The notes under the pieces were generated by a model. The model had not been told where the DNA came from. It saw nothing but the letters and a program-made list of their open reading frames with translations, and made no database searches. A program made the translations under genes and the position numbers. DNA of 64,000 nucleotides from Argentina anserina (taxonomy: Eukaryota; Streptophyta; Magnoliopsida; Rosales; Rosaceae). Each line of letters begins with the position of its first letter. Positions within the stretch are counted from its first letter, which is position 1. Where the stretch lies: contig NC_065878.1 in NCBI RefSeq assembly GCF_933775445.1, positions 12,721,395 to 12,785,394 of the forward strand, in the 5' to 3' direction. Below, one piece after another: positions 10,517 to 21,422 of the stretch.

Positions 10517-12720
10517 TTCTGATTTGTCACATTTAATGTGTCTTTTGCAAAAAGAATGGGGCAATTGACCAATGAAGGACTGATTTTGGTCCAAGACAGA
10601 ACCGTACGCATCCTCTACGCTACCAGTGTTGACTGCTACACCAAGGCGTACGTTGATGTTGCTGGAGCTGTTGGCGGCGTTGGTGTGGATAGGATTTGTG
10701 TTGGTTCACTAAGTGTAGAACTAAACCCATGTCAAAGAAGCAATGCAAGTCCAATGACAATGCATAGGCGCATAGTTAATCACGTCACAATGAAAGCAAT
10801 AGTGTCCCAACAACACTAACATGTATGAATGTATAGCTCATTGAATCTCTTCATCATCTATACTTAGACGGAATAGAGAATCAAGAATTAGCTTTCATAT
10901 GAACACATATGGGTATGAGTTCTTGCAATCGATTGTACTACGTTCTCTTGAACATCGCAATCTGATTACATAAGCTCTCCGTGGTCTGGAGGCATTTAAA
11001 GTCCCTCGGGCACTCTCATATCTGCGTCAAGATCCCTTTACAGATATTCTATGACCACTATAATATGCTGCAAATCAGTTTTCATGGACACTACTATTGA
11101 TCAAGTAGCGGAAAGCAATTATGTCCATAACGAGATAATATAACTCATCGTAGTCAATACTAGGATAATGAGACAATCTTTGCGCCATAAGTTCAGCAAA
11201 TATTGCATGACTTCATATTTCTCATTACACTTACGAACAACGACCAACATAACAAGTCTAGTTCAGCCCGTATTGATTCTTTCCACTTCGGTCAAGTTGC
11301 TCATCGTTGATACTTTACAACGGAATAAGAGCATAAGCGAATACATCATCAATCATGGGAGATCAATCCATTAAACACACGCGCGCTGTATACGATCAAT
11401 TTGTGAGAATTCGATTATTCTCTAACATCAACAAAAGGAGTCTGTAGCGTCCCACAGAAACTTAGTTGATACACATGTTTAGAGAATATCTCTTGATGAT
11501 GGGCGAAATACTTGTGCCTACGCACCTCGCTTCTTTCTGGTTTTGATTCCAGAGAATAATGGTCTCCCCCTCATCTAGGTAGGAGCCAAGACCGAAGCTA
11601 TGACCCTTACTAGTCCATCTTTGCGTTTGCCGCCCTTGTTTTGTGGTGCAATACCACGGGCGCCGACAACACCACAGCGTACGATGGTGCCATTGCCGGC
11701 TTCTTTCCCACTGTCAGGGATGGTGCCAATAGTGCTAGGACCAGGTCATATGAAATTGTCTCATATTCTGAGAGTTCCAACCTTACCGGCACATCACAAC
11801 ATTTATGTGCGATCTCGTCACTTTCGCAATATCGGTAAAGTCATTGAGCATCAAATCCTTAACTTTCTGGAGGTAGATAATGCGTTGCACATTTGCTCAC
11901 TTTGAGTAGTGCGGGATCTTAATGAGACATAGTGCCACACCACGTCAATTCCTGGCGTTAAAACCGGAATGGGAGCATTCCATATCTCCCCCTAACGACG
12001 GGAAGTATGTCTCATCAAAGTGACCGTCTGCTAATATCGCAGGATAGAGATCAATGGTTGTAGATTGGAAATAGCGGACAAGTGTTGGTGATTCATAAAT
12101 CATAACCAACCAGAATACTTAATCGTTTCAAGTAGACCCATTGAGATAACTATAATAGAGGCACATAAACAACTTTAACCAAATAGGCGTTTAATGAAAA
12201 GAACGTTGGGATCGTATCCAGTAACCATCTGGTACGCACTAAACGCTTGGCAAGTGTGGGTCTAAAACGAATAAGTGTCGCTGCATGCAACATCATTACA
12301 TATCCCTATGCAAAAATCGGCAGGTTAGTACCCATAACCAAGTCCGAGCTCTGCTAGATCATACAGTGAATGAACATGAGGAATAATATGTTCAACGACG
12401 ATCCCAGTAGATATGCAAAACAAAATCATCGAAGTCGTGGAGGTGAACTCTCCAACGATATCCAATCAAATAGATTTGAGAGGATGTGAAGGGTGGTGAG
12501 TCCTTAGTATGATGATCATAGCTAAAAACTTTAGCGAATGCAGCGTTTCTTGTGGAAAGCAAAGCGACATGTGACCAACGTGTCGATGCTCTTAACCTAT
12601 ACCAGAAAAATACCGAAAAATGTCTGCATTCGGTTGGATATGGTCCACTAATGTCACCTTAAATACTTCGTAAGAATGAAACGTTCTCGGTTGGAGCCTT
12701 ATCAAATAAGGACTTCCTTG
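10517..12720 (-). pseudogene. Copia E pol relic (integrase then reverse transcriptase)
   Basis: Frames are broken, but ordered motifs can be read on the - strand. Integrase core near 12600-12700: STRWSHVALLSTRNAAFAK. Integrase C-terminal region near 12010-12240: QMVTGYDPNVLFIKRLFG, then MIYESPTLVRYF, then DLYPAILADGHFDETYF. Linker near 11830-11860: FTDIAKVTRSHI. RT near 11050-11160: IDYDELYYLVMDIIAFRYLI and RVPEGL. These match the copia family lineage with an FDE(T)xFPSLGGD linker. Many stops and shifts make it non-functional. The segment 10517-11588 is the source, or sister, of the captured copy at 18914-19987. Confidence 0.82.
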
Positions 12721-15438
12721 AAATCAAGCAAAAGAACAAGCTTTGCAAAATGAGCGATGGGCATCAGAGATTGCCATAGAGGCATTAGAAAACACGGGAG
12801 GCATCACAAGCTCCTATGAAGGATGGGATGCCGCCACCGACGGCCTAAATGCCATGGAGCCACCGAGAAGGGTAGGCTCGGCCTCATCGTGCATGGCACG
12901 GATGGGCACGACCTCACCGTGTGGAGCACGGGTGAGGTGATCCTCCAATCGCTTCGTGAACATGAAAAATAGATGATAATGTGAATTTCAAAGAACTCGA
13001 ATCATCATATCTTGTTCAAAATGACCAAAAAAACGATCATGTCAAAACCGAGAAGGCAGTAAAACTGAACCCATGATTCAAAGAATCTTGAGTTACATAA
13101 AGCTACTACTGCAGGCAAGCAAAACTATGTCTGCAGGCTAACAAAGCTACTGTCGAAGCTTGAAAAAGATACTGTCAATGAAATCTGACAGATGTATTCC
13201 TCGCCATTCTTAACACAAATATCAAGATGAAAATCCATCATTGGCATGTAGGGCCTTTAAAACTTAGCAAGGCACGAAGATATAGAACACAATCTCCGCA
13301 CGAGATCCATAAAACAACTACCTGCGCCGTAGGACAGTGTGGGTGGTTACACAATTAGCAAGACACTCGATTTCACGGCGGGACATTCTCAAAATGAAGA
13401 TTAAGAGAGTCAACGACGCGGTGAACTTCTCTACACAATACGCCGTAGGATATTGTAAGAGAGGGGATTGAAACAAATGGCAATCCCATCGAATGTATCA
13501 CATGGTAATATAACTACATTCTTCAACTCAAGAGTCGCAAAAACATGGTATTAGAGCAGTTGAATACCAAACAATTTGGGTGGTAAAAACCATCCAATTG
13601 GTGCGGGTGGTCACCAATAATAATAAAATCATTTGAGCTATGAAACGACTTGGAGAAAACCGGAAAAATAACCGGAAAACCATGTCAAATTAACTCAAAA
13701 CCGGGTGAATTTTGGACTGGGAAAACGTGGCAGTAAAAACTGCTGGAAATATGTCGGAAAAATGATGAGAAACGACAAAAATAAAACGTCGGAAAAACTC
13801 GCCGGAAGCCGGCGGCACCGATTGCCGGAAATCTGGCCGGTTTGGAGGCCGTAACTTCAGGTCCGATAGGAAACGCCGTCCGGAACTGGATGGCGGTGCC
13901 GGAAATGCCGGAATATGGCCGGAAGGCGGCGAATACGCCTGTAAAATGCCGAAAAACGTTCCGGAAACGCCGGAACAGTAACCGGGAACGACGTCAATTT
14001 TGACGTTCCGAGGTCCTTTTTCCAAATTTCAAGGTCCAAAATCACAATGTAGTGCTATTGGGGTCCCATGTAACGCAAAAGCGGCCAATTTAAAAACCAG
14101 GTGAGTTGCAAACGTTGACCATGCATGCTAAGTCAAGGCAAATAAAATTCTCACGAGTCCATCTTGTAAACAAGAAATTTTATTGAATATACCAATATTT
14201 AATACAACACAACCAAACTTCAAATTCCAATAGACGACTTAAGCTAAAGTCGAGCAAGAAACATGGCAATGCCAACGTCATACTTGAAAAATAGTAAGCA
14301 GAAGACATAGTCAAAATAGATTGACTAATCAAAAGTCTGTAGCAACAAAATCTTGCATATCGGATTGGGCGGAGCCTTAGCCTGAGGCTAAAAAATGTGC
14401 TTACTTGAGAATGGAAGAATGTTACGTTTCCATTTCCAAAATTCCCTCAAGAAATAGATACAGGTGCCAAAAATGGCATGAGTTTCTTTGATGTGGAGTA
14501 TGCATCAATGTCAACTCTGATAATACAACGTCATAGACGTTCATTAAATCACTTTAAGTGGGTCCCATAGAATTCGTTATTTTTTGGGAGATTTTGTGAG
14601 CAAATAGTGCTGCTTCAGAGTAATGAGTCAACTCAAATAAATGAGTACGTAGACCTTGGGATTATCGTATATAGACATGAGTTTAAGAAAACTCAAACAT
14701 TCAAATAACAGTCGCGATGACGACGCATCCATGAGAAACGAGGGTTGTATAGGTTTCGAATAATCGAAATATTCAAGTATGTAATCGGAATTCGAAGGGT
14801 TGTGATGTATATGGTCACAAAATAATCGATGCATATCGGCGATTCTCATGATCGCACCCAAAACAGCGGTGCACTCAGGCGACCACACGAAATCGATATC
14901 TTCTTTTTTAAATAATAACGTGACTCCCCCAGGACCGTCACACGAAAAACGTCGACCAAGAGGGGAATCATATCCCTATTTGGTCTCATCGGCGTTATAA
15001 GAAAGGCCGGAAAAGAAGACACGAAAAAGGCTAATAGAGCCCGATAATTTATATATATATATCTTCAAAAGCAGCAACTTTAAGAAAAACATACTTGTTG
15101 GTCTGCCAAATAGACCGCATATAAGTAAATTGCTCTGCAAATCGATCGTCATGCATGAAGTTGCTGGATGAATTCCTTTTTCGATCTTCGTCCGATGACA
15201 TAAAAATCTTGGGAGGATACGATCAAAATCATATGTAGATGACAAAAGTATCGTCCATCTCGGCATGAATGTCATCACCATAGTACGACGAGTGATCACT
15301 TTTCCTATGTAAGCACGCGAAACATAGTTAGAAAACGAAAACGTGAAAATAAACGATTTAATAAGCAATAGGAAAAGAAAAAGGAAAAAAAAATAGTTTA
15401 AAGGCCCAAAAGAGTAGAGAAGACAGGAGTAGCTTCTC
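12721..15438. other. Copia E gag/leader zone, strongly decayed
   Basis: By position this should hold the zinc knuckle and gag. No clear motif survives. A GCCGGAA-rich stretch occupies about 13660-13990 and makes spurious open frames. A short reading near 15080-15150 on the - strand (QFTYMRSIWQTNKYVFLKVAAFEDI) may be gag, but I cannot confirm it. Confidence 0.45.
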
Positions 15439-15559
15439 TTGAGCGAAGAGTTTGCTTGTGCAGTTCGCGTTCCTTGCGTATATATGCGGGAGGAGCAATT
15501 TTTGAATCCTCTGATGCGGGGTCTTGCGGAGCAAAAAGATGTTTTTGCGGAGCGAATGC

Positions 15560-15870
15560 GGAGGAGACCCTGCGGGGCTACGTGCAGGGGCTGCGGGGGC
15601 TGGGTGCAGGGGCAGCAGGGGGGTCGCAGGGGATGCAGGGTAGCAGGACAGGATGCAGGGGCTGCAGGGGTCGCGAGCGGGGCTACAGGGTTCGCGAGCG
15701 GTGCTGCGTGCGTGCGTACAGGGGCAGCGAGCAGGGCCTGCAGGGTTCGCGAGCGGGGCTGCGTGCGTGCAGGGGCAGCGAGCAGGGCCTGTATGCAGGG
15801 CAGCAAGGCAGAAGTTGCAGGGGCAACAAGGTTGGTTGCGCGCAGGGATGCGGGGGTAGCAGCGGGGGGA
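15560..15870. repeat. GC-rich GCAGGG minisatellite in copia E leader
   Basis: Irregular repeats of GCAGGGGCAGCGAGCAGGGC and GGTTCGCGAGCGG fill the leader next to the PBS. They create long Ala/Pro/Arg-rich open frames on both strands that I do not consider genes. Confidence 0.75.
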
Positions 15871-16013
15871 GGGGGGGGCTGCAACAACGGCGAGCAGGGG
15901 CTGCGCCGACAAGGAGATGCCGGAGGCCGGAGACGACGGCGGCCGGCGGTGGAGAAGAGAAAAATTTCTAGGGCTCTAAAAGTTCAGGATTTTAGGGCAA
16001 CGTGCTGATAACG

Positions 16014-16197
16014 TGTTTCAAGATGAAATAATTGTGTATTATTGAATGATATGGGGGCCTATATATAGGCATTACAAAACCACAATCCCGTAGGATTCAG
16101 AGTCCTAATCTATTACGGAGATGCTAATCTATCTCCTAACAGGAAACCTATTAGGCTAAGACACATATAAGGGTAGAATAGTAATTCTTCCGGAACA
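16014..16197 (-). repeat. 5' LTR of copia E
   Basis: TGTTTCAAGATG...CGGAACA. The PBS-like CGTTATCAGCACG (- strand) lies directly to its left at about 16001-16013. Confidence 0.93.
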
Positions 16198-16242
16198 AAA
16201 CAAGGATTTTAGAGCTTCTAAATTCCAAGTTAAATTACATTT

Positions 16243-17005
16243 GATTGCGCTCAATATAACATTTGGTGTGTACTGGAACAACGGCATTAGGAAGAGCAGT
16301 ATCACCATAACCGCCACTAGCATTACTATGTTGGACAGTGCTGTTTTTGCTCCAGTATTGTGATTCACAGCTGACCTCGAGAATGAACTTGGTCATGAAA
16401 ATCAAACTGTTTCATCAGAATTAATTTTTGTTGGGTAAATATGTTGGGGAAGAACTCTGGACCTCATTTATGTACCAGTTGTAATGTAAATTTAAGTAGT
16501 GGAGCCAACAATGTTCATGATGCCTATTGCTATCATCTCCTTGTTTCCATCAACCCGGTAGTCTTTCATAGCAGCAAAATTTCTTCCTACTGCAATACCT
16601 TCCTATTTTATTTGATCCAGAATGCAGTCTCTTAAAAATGTGATCTTTACAAAAACTTAGTATATTCAAAATGAAGAGGGAAATCTTACAGTGAGAAATA
16701 ATCCTAGAGATAATCCTAGAGATAATCCCAGTCTTAATTGCTAGTCCTAAATGTGTTCCTTTGAACTGCAACATGTTCCATGAAGGTGGGTTCAGCCCTT
16801 TCTATAACTCTCCAATCTGCCATACACAATCAAACCAAAATTAACCTCCAATACCACACTGAATCACTGATGCATATTTATTTCCCTTCACTGCAAACAC
16901 AATAAGGTTGGAGACAATCACAGATTCACAGACACTAGAGGTGCACCAGCTGAGACCCAGAACAGCTTTGGCTTTTTCATGGTCTGCACACATCAAGGCA
17001 CACAA
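16243..17005 (-). pseudogene. Sulfate transporter group 3 (SULTR3-like) pseudogene, internal exons only
   Basis: Four exon remnants can be read leftwards. About 17000-16875: KKPKLFWVSAGAPLVSVN and LIVFAVKGN. About 16822-16700: IGEL-stop-KGLNPPSWNMLQFKG and HLGLAIKTGIIS. About 16600-16480: EGIAVGRNFAAMKDYRVDGN, then KEMIAIGIMNIVGSTT, a stop, and YITTG followed by a GT donor. About 16375-16243: FSRSAVNHNTGAKTALSNIV and LLFLMPLFQYTPNVILSAI. These are the conserved membrane-domain blocks of plant H+/sulfate cotransporters. The frame has stop codons at conserved positions. The 3' side breaks off at about 16242, where the next residues should be IVTAVIGLID, and the N-terminal exons and STAS domain are absent. 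Copia E ends 45 bp away. It is a dead fragment. Confidence 0.88.
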
Positions 17006-17665
17006 CCCAATTTAGTGTAGTCAAAGTCTAACTAATAATCCTTTCGGAATCCTGACACTATCAGCTTAATTTGATGTTTTCTTCACTTGTTATAAGTGCA
17101 TATGATCCTTGACCAACAAGGTAAATCAGTTCTTTCATCCTCAGCAATAAACCTCACAAATCATAAAATTCAGCAATAACAGCAAAACAAAAATGCTTAC
17201 TTGTTTCTTGTTGTATTCGACCTTCCTCTTCCCGCCTTAGCCTGGTAAGGTGCTTTCTCTTGCACAAATTTTACCCGAGAAGCAACCATCAACCATCGGT
17301 AAAAGAGTGCAGAACAATGAAAACAAGACTATCTACACGTCATTCGATAGTAGATCTACAGCCTGGTGTCCCACCTGCTTCAATAACTTCAATATTAAAC
17401 ATGATTAGATCTGCACATCATAATCAATTAATCTTTCTTTACAAACCCATTAACACAACAAAATGATCACAGATAATGGGTTCCGAACAATTGGAAGAAT
17501 CAAGGTGAAACAGAAAGATACCTGAAAATTTGAGATGAAGAACAGGGGCATCGGGGTGACTGGGTGATGCATCGGCCGGTTGGCGGCAAAGAGTGAGAGT
17601 GGAGAGACTCTGAAGTATGAATCGGGTGGCAAAGAGATGATCCAGCGTCAGGTAGCAAATTGACG
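17006..17665. other. Intergenic, nothing recognised
   Basis: I could not find earlier SULTR3 exons or transposon ends here. Confidence 0.45.
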
Positions 17666-17758
17666 CGGCAGTGTTAGGGAGTAGATCTCAGCAGCGTGGG
17701 GGAGTAGATCTCGGTAGCGCTAGGGAGTAGATCTCGGCGGCGTTGGGGAGTATATCTT
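17666..17758. repeat. Short tandem repeat, about 31 bp period
   Basis: Three to four imperfect copies of TAGGGAGTAGATCTCGGCGG with GCGT linkers. Confidence 0.8.
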
Positions 17759-17760
17759 GC

Positions 17761-18060
17761 CACATACGCTCAAATCTGCTTGGAGGTTTAGCATTGCCTG
17801 ATGGTAGTCATCAACCTTGACATAGTCCAGTAGAGGTATAGATCTTCATTCTGCCAACAAAGTTGGCTGTCGTGCATCATGCACATTGTCAAATCGTTCC
17901 TTGAGAGTATACCAGAGAACTTTTGGATCTGTGAGCTTTAGGCACTGTTTATTGAGTACTTGTCCATATAGCACCTGAGAAATCTCTTTTGTTTTTTGAG
18001 GTTGATGACAACAGTAAACTTATTTCCAACGAACGTGATTTCCAAGTTGGACACCCATTG
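17761..18060 (-). pseudogene. Copia gag relic
   Basis: On the - strand, KVLWYTLKERFDNVHDARQP, then PLLDYVKVDDYHQAMLNLQA and DLSVCG can be read across a stop and a frame change. This matches the middle of the gag domain of plant copia elements. No LTR or pol is attached, so it is an isolated fragment. Confidence 0.75.
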
Positions 18061-18833
18061 ATGATACTGAGAATTTAGGATGTTAAAATTATTCGCGTAT
18101 TTTCAAGTATTAGTCAAGATGTTAGTTTCGAATTAACCAAATATTTCGTAACAATTGTACGGTTCAAATTGGGACGTCCTAACCCCTAAATCCCCCCCCC
18201 TCCCCTCCCCCCTCCCCTCCCCCCTCCTAAATTTTTGTAGAGAAAGAGGATTAGGAAGATCGAGAGATCAGGAGAGCAACCCTTGTTTTCTCCTCTCTTT
18301 TTTTCCCTTTCCATTTTCTTCTTCCTCCCCCGTTCTCTCCCTCCTTATGTGTCAACAGGAGAGATGATTTATGCTTAGTCATCTTCCCCCTAGAAGATAA
18401 CTATACCCATTTAAATGCCTTTTAATTTTTTTCTTCCCTTCATTTAACATTTCGATAAAAAATAAGTTATTTTATTTTATTAATATTAATTTTTTATTGG
18501 ATATTACAAACTCCCATCGTGCATTAAATTTCGTACTAATCAAGTGATACCAAACTTCACATAAAAAAAACTGAAATGTGATCATATGCAATAATCAAAC
18601 TAGGTAATGAAAATGTCTGATACCTACTCAATTGAAGACCATGAAACCTAGGTCCGAATCGACTCGGGGAAGGAAGGGGTTATCGATCGCTTGGGGAACA
18701 AGAGAGTTTTCCCAAAAAGAGGAATGGATGATAGATAGCGTCCCAAAATACCAAGGCAACTTGATTTGGACTAACCTCTACTTAATCCGAGTTGGGGTGT
18801 CACACAAATCAATGTGAATTTGCGGCTATGACT
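18061..18833. other. Intergenic with C-rich tract
   Basis: A C-rich tract of CCCCTCCC units lies at about 18189-18230. No genes are recognised. Confidence 0.5.
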
Positions 18834-18911
18834 GCCACGATTGAATTTTTCTTTTATTATTCTTCATTTTTTTCCATATGTAGCTACTCACAATGACTAT
18901 GGATGGTAACA
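18834..18911. repeat. 78-bp flanking direct duplication, left copy
   Basis: GCCACGATTGAA...GGATGGTAACA. It is repeated almost exactly at 19984-20062 on the other side of the captured copia E segment. Confidence 0.9.
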
Positions 18912-19987
18912 GGTTCTGATTTGTCACATTTAATGTGTCTTTCGCGAAAAGAATGGGGGAATTGACCAATGAATGACTGATTTTGGTCCAAGACGGAACC
19001 GTACGCATCCTCTACGCTACCAGTGTCGATTGCTACACCAAGGCGTACGTTGATGTTGTTGGAGTTGCTGGCGGCGTTGGTGTGGATAGGATTTGTGTTG
19101 GTTCACTAAGTGTAGAACTAAACCCATGTCAAAGAAGCAATGCAAGTCCAATGACAATGCATAGGCGCATAGTTAATCACGTCACAATGAAAGCAATAGT
19201 GTCCCAACAACACTAACATGTATGAATGTATAGCTCATTGAATCTCTTCATCATCTATATTTAGACGGAATAGAGAATCAAGAATTAGCTTTCATATGAA
19301 CACATATGGGTATGAGTTCTTGCAATCGATTGTACTACGTTCTCTTGAACGTCGCAATGTGATTACATAAGCTCTTCGTGGTCTGGAGGCATTTAAAGTC
19401 CCTCGGGCACTCTCATATCTGCGTCAAGATCCCTTTACAGATATTATATGACCACTATCATATGCTGCAAATCATTTTTCATGGACACTACTATTGATCA
19501 AGTAGCGGAAAGCAATTATGTCCATAACGAGAGAATATAACTCATCGTAGTCAATACTAGGATAATGAAACAATTTTTGCGCCATAAGTTCAGCAAATAT
19601 TGCATGACTTCATCTTTCTCATTACACTTACGAACAATGACCAACATAACAAGTCTAGTTCAGCCCGTATTGATTCTTTCCACTTCGGTCAAGTTGCTCA
19701 TCGTTGATACTTTACAACGGAATAAGAGCATAAGCGAATACATCATCAATCATGGGAGATCAATCCATTAAACACACGCGCGCGCTGTATACGATCAATT
19801 TGTGAGAATTCGATTATTCTCTAACATCAACAAAAGGAGTCTGTAGCGTCCCACAGAAACTTAGTTGATACACATGTTTAGAGAATATCTCTTGATGATG
19901 GGCGAAATACTTGTGCCTACGCACCTCGCTTCTTTCTGGTTTTGATTCCAGAGAATAATGGTCTCCCCCTCATCTAGGTAGGAGCCA
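18912..19987 (-). mobile_element. Captured internal segment of copia E (no LTRs)
   Basis: This stretch is nearly identical to 10517-11588 of copia E, including the same decayed RT reading frames. It contains neither LTR, PBS nor PPT. Breakpoints fall at short matches: ACAG on the left, and GCCA shared by both donor (11585-11588) and target (18834-18837). The flanks are a 78-bp direct duplication. This looks like DNA copied into a staggered break, not a retrotransposition. Confidence 0.88.
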
Positions 19988-20062
19988 CGATTGAAATTTT
20001 CTTTTATTATTCTTCATTTTTTTTCCATATGTAGCTACTCACAATGACTATGGATGGGAACA
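19984..20062. repeat. 78-bp flanking direct duplication, right copy
   Basis: GCCACGATTGAA...GGATGGGAACA, with one extra T in the T-run and two substitutions relative to 18834-18911. Confidence 0.9.
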
Positions 20063-20521
20063 AACGACAATCTCAGCCACTCATAAAACTCGATGTCAGT
20101 TGAGTGGCGAGTTCCCATGATATCTACCAGAGAAGCAGAAAAATCGGGTTGACAAGAAAATTGAGTTTGAAAGTTCCATATGCAAGATAAAAATATCATC
20201 AAAGTAAACTTCATTGAAAGCATGAACTTTAATTTATAAATTTACCTTGATTGTGCAAAAACAAGTCTTGAGTTTTCTTCTTCTTCTCTTCCTCTTGTAT
20301 GACAGCAACCTTAAAGCTTGATCTTCTTCAAAGGAAAATTGGTGCAGCGGCAGAGGAGGCTAGACCATCGAGAAGCGGTGGCCGGACGGGGGGGGGGGGG
20401 GGGTCGGTTGGAAATGGGGGCGAAAAAATAGGGTTTATGGTTTTTGTTTTTGTTTTTGTTTTGTTTTTTTTTCGGGATCTAGGCTTAGGGTTTTAGGGCT
20501 AGAGTTTTATGCTCGATAACG
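20063..20521 (-). mobile_element. Leader of copia F with PBS and poly-G run
   Basis: A PBS-like CGTTATCGAGC (- strand, about 20511-20521) abuts the LTR that starts at 20522. The leader is G-rich, including an unbroken run of about 18 G at 20388-20405, and resembles the leader of E in composition. No gag frame is readable. Confidence 0.6.
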
Positions 20522-21218
20522 TGAAATAGTAGAATGAATTCGAGAGAATAACAGTAGTTTTATATTGATAGATATGAAGCTTTTATATATAGGCATTACA
20601 TTAAAGATCCTGATGAATCAGAGATAAGATATTATTCATTAACTAGCTAGACTATACTAATTAGGAAAAGATACACCAATAATATTTAGGAGATAATGTC
20701 ACATCACGGGACCGCTCCGCCGTAACACAATATTGTCTGCTTTGGGCACTCTCCTCTCTGGCCCTCACATGTTTATTTCTGGGAGCTCACAAGCAACTTT
20801 CCAATAGGTCACCCGTCTTGGAATTGTTCTAGCCCGAGCAAGTATAAATTTGGAGTTCTAATCCCCTCCAAAGCCATTAAGCCCCCCAAAATGCCTCGTG
20901 TTAGATGGAGGTGAGCATGTAGATATAAGACACATTACCCCCTCTCTGTTGGCCGATATGAGATATTACAATACACCCTCCTAAGGAGTCCGACGTACTC
21001 GTCGATACATTTGCACCACCCGGCAGAATGGCTCTAATACCAAATTGTCACATCCCGGGACCGCTCCGCTGTAACACAATATCGTCCGCTTTGGGTACTC
21101 TCCTCTCTGGATTTCACGGTTTTGTTTCTAAGAACTCAAGAGCAACTTCCCAGTAGGTCACCCATCCCTAACCCTTTTTCATTGGCCAATGTGGGATATT
21201 ACAGATAATTTCCCTACA
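20522..21218 (-). repeat. 5' LTR of copia F, split by a Cassandra TRIM
   Basis: The LTR pieces are 20522-20696 and 21209-21218, about 185 bp in total, starting TGAAATAG and ending CCCTACA. Like the E LTR (184 bp) it contains TATATATAGGCATTACA, so E and F are relatives. No second F LTR is seen in the window. Confidence 0.72.
20697..21203 (-). mobile_element. Cassandra-type TRIM (5S rRNA-like LTRs)
   Basis: A perfect 5-bp TSD GATAA flanks it (20692-20696 and 21204-21208). The LTRs are 20697-20970 (274 bp) and 21046-21203 (158 bp), both with TGT...ACA ends. The 75-bp internal part has a PBS (TGGTATTAGAGCC on the - strand, one mismatch to the tRNA-Met type) and a PPT-like AGGAGGGTG. On the - strand the long LTR contains CTTGCTCGGGCTAGAACAAT and GACGGGTGACCTATTGGAAA. 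These match the 3' half of plant 5S rRNA, the hallmark of Cassandra elements (established knowledge). The short LTR keeps GATGGGTGACCTACTGGGAA but has lost about 115 bp upstream of it. Confidence 0.9.
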
Positions 21219-21422
21219 ATAAAGATAACTACGTAAACTACCAATTATCAGTTTATTTATTTAATTTTTTTTGTTTTATTTTTCTAAAATTTCTGATAGA
21301 GAAATAGATAGTAGTACTTAAATAAATTAAATGGTAACATACACGGAGTTGGCGAAGTTTTGTCCTCACTTAGATGAGTACATCCAAGACTTGCCTCTCT
21401 GTAATCACCAAAACTAAAAATA

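Larger units (their letters stand above)
9566..16197 (-). mobile_element. Degenerate full-length Ty1/copia element E
   Basis: The element is bounded by 184-bp LTRs (9566-9749 and 16014-16197) and a perfect 5-bp TSD AAACA (9561-9565 and 16198-16202). Orientation is -: a PPT (AAGGAGGAG on the - strand, 9750-9758) abuts the left LTR. A PBS-like CGTTATCAGCACG on the - strand abuts the right LTR. By eye the LTRs differ at about six of 184 sites. The pol region is decayed far more than the LTRs suggest, so the element was probably already non-coding and moved by proteins of a relative. Its RT part has been copied to 18914-19987. Confidence 0.93.

Noticed and set aside
14976..15971. Long Ala/Pro/Arg-rich open frames on both strands, up to 303 codons.
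   Set aside because: They come from the GC-rich GCAGGG repeat in the copia E leader, are open on both strands, and show no domain or codon signal.
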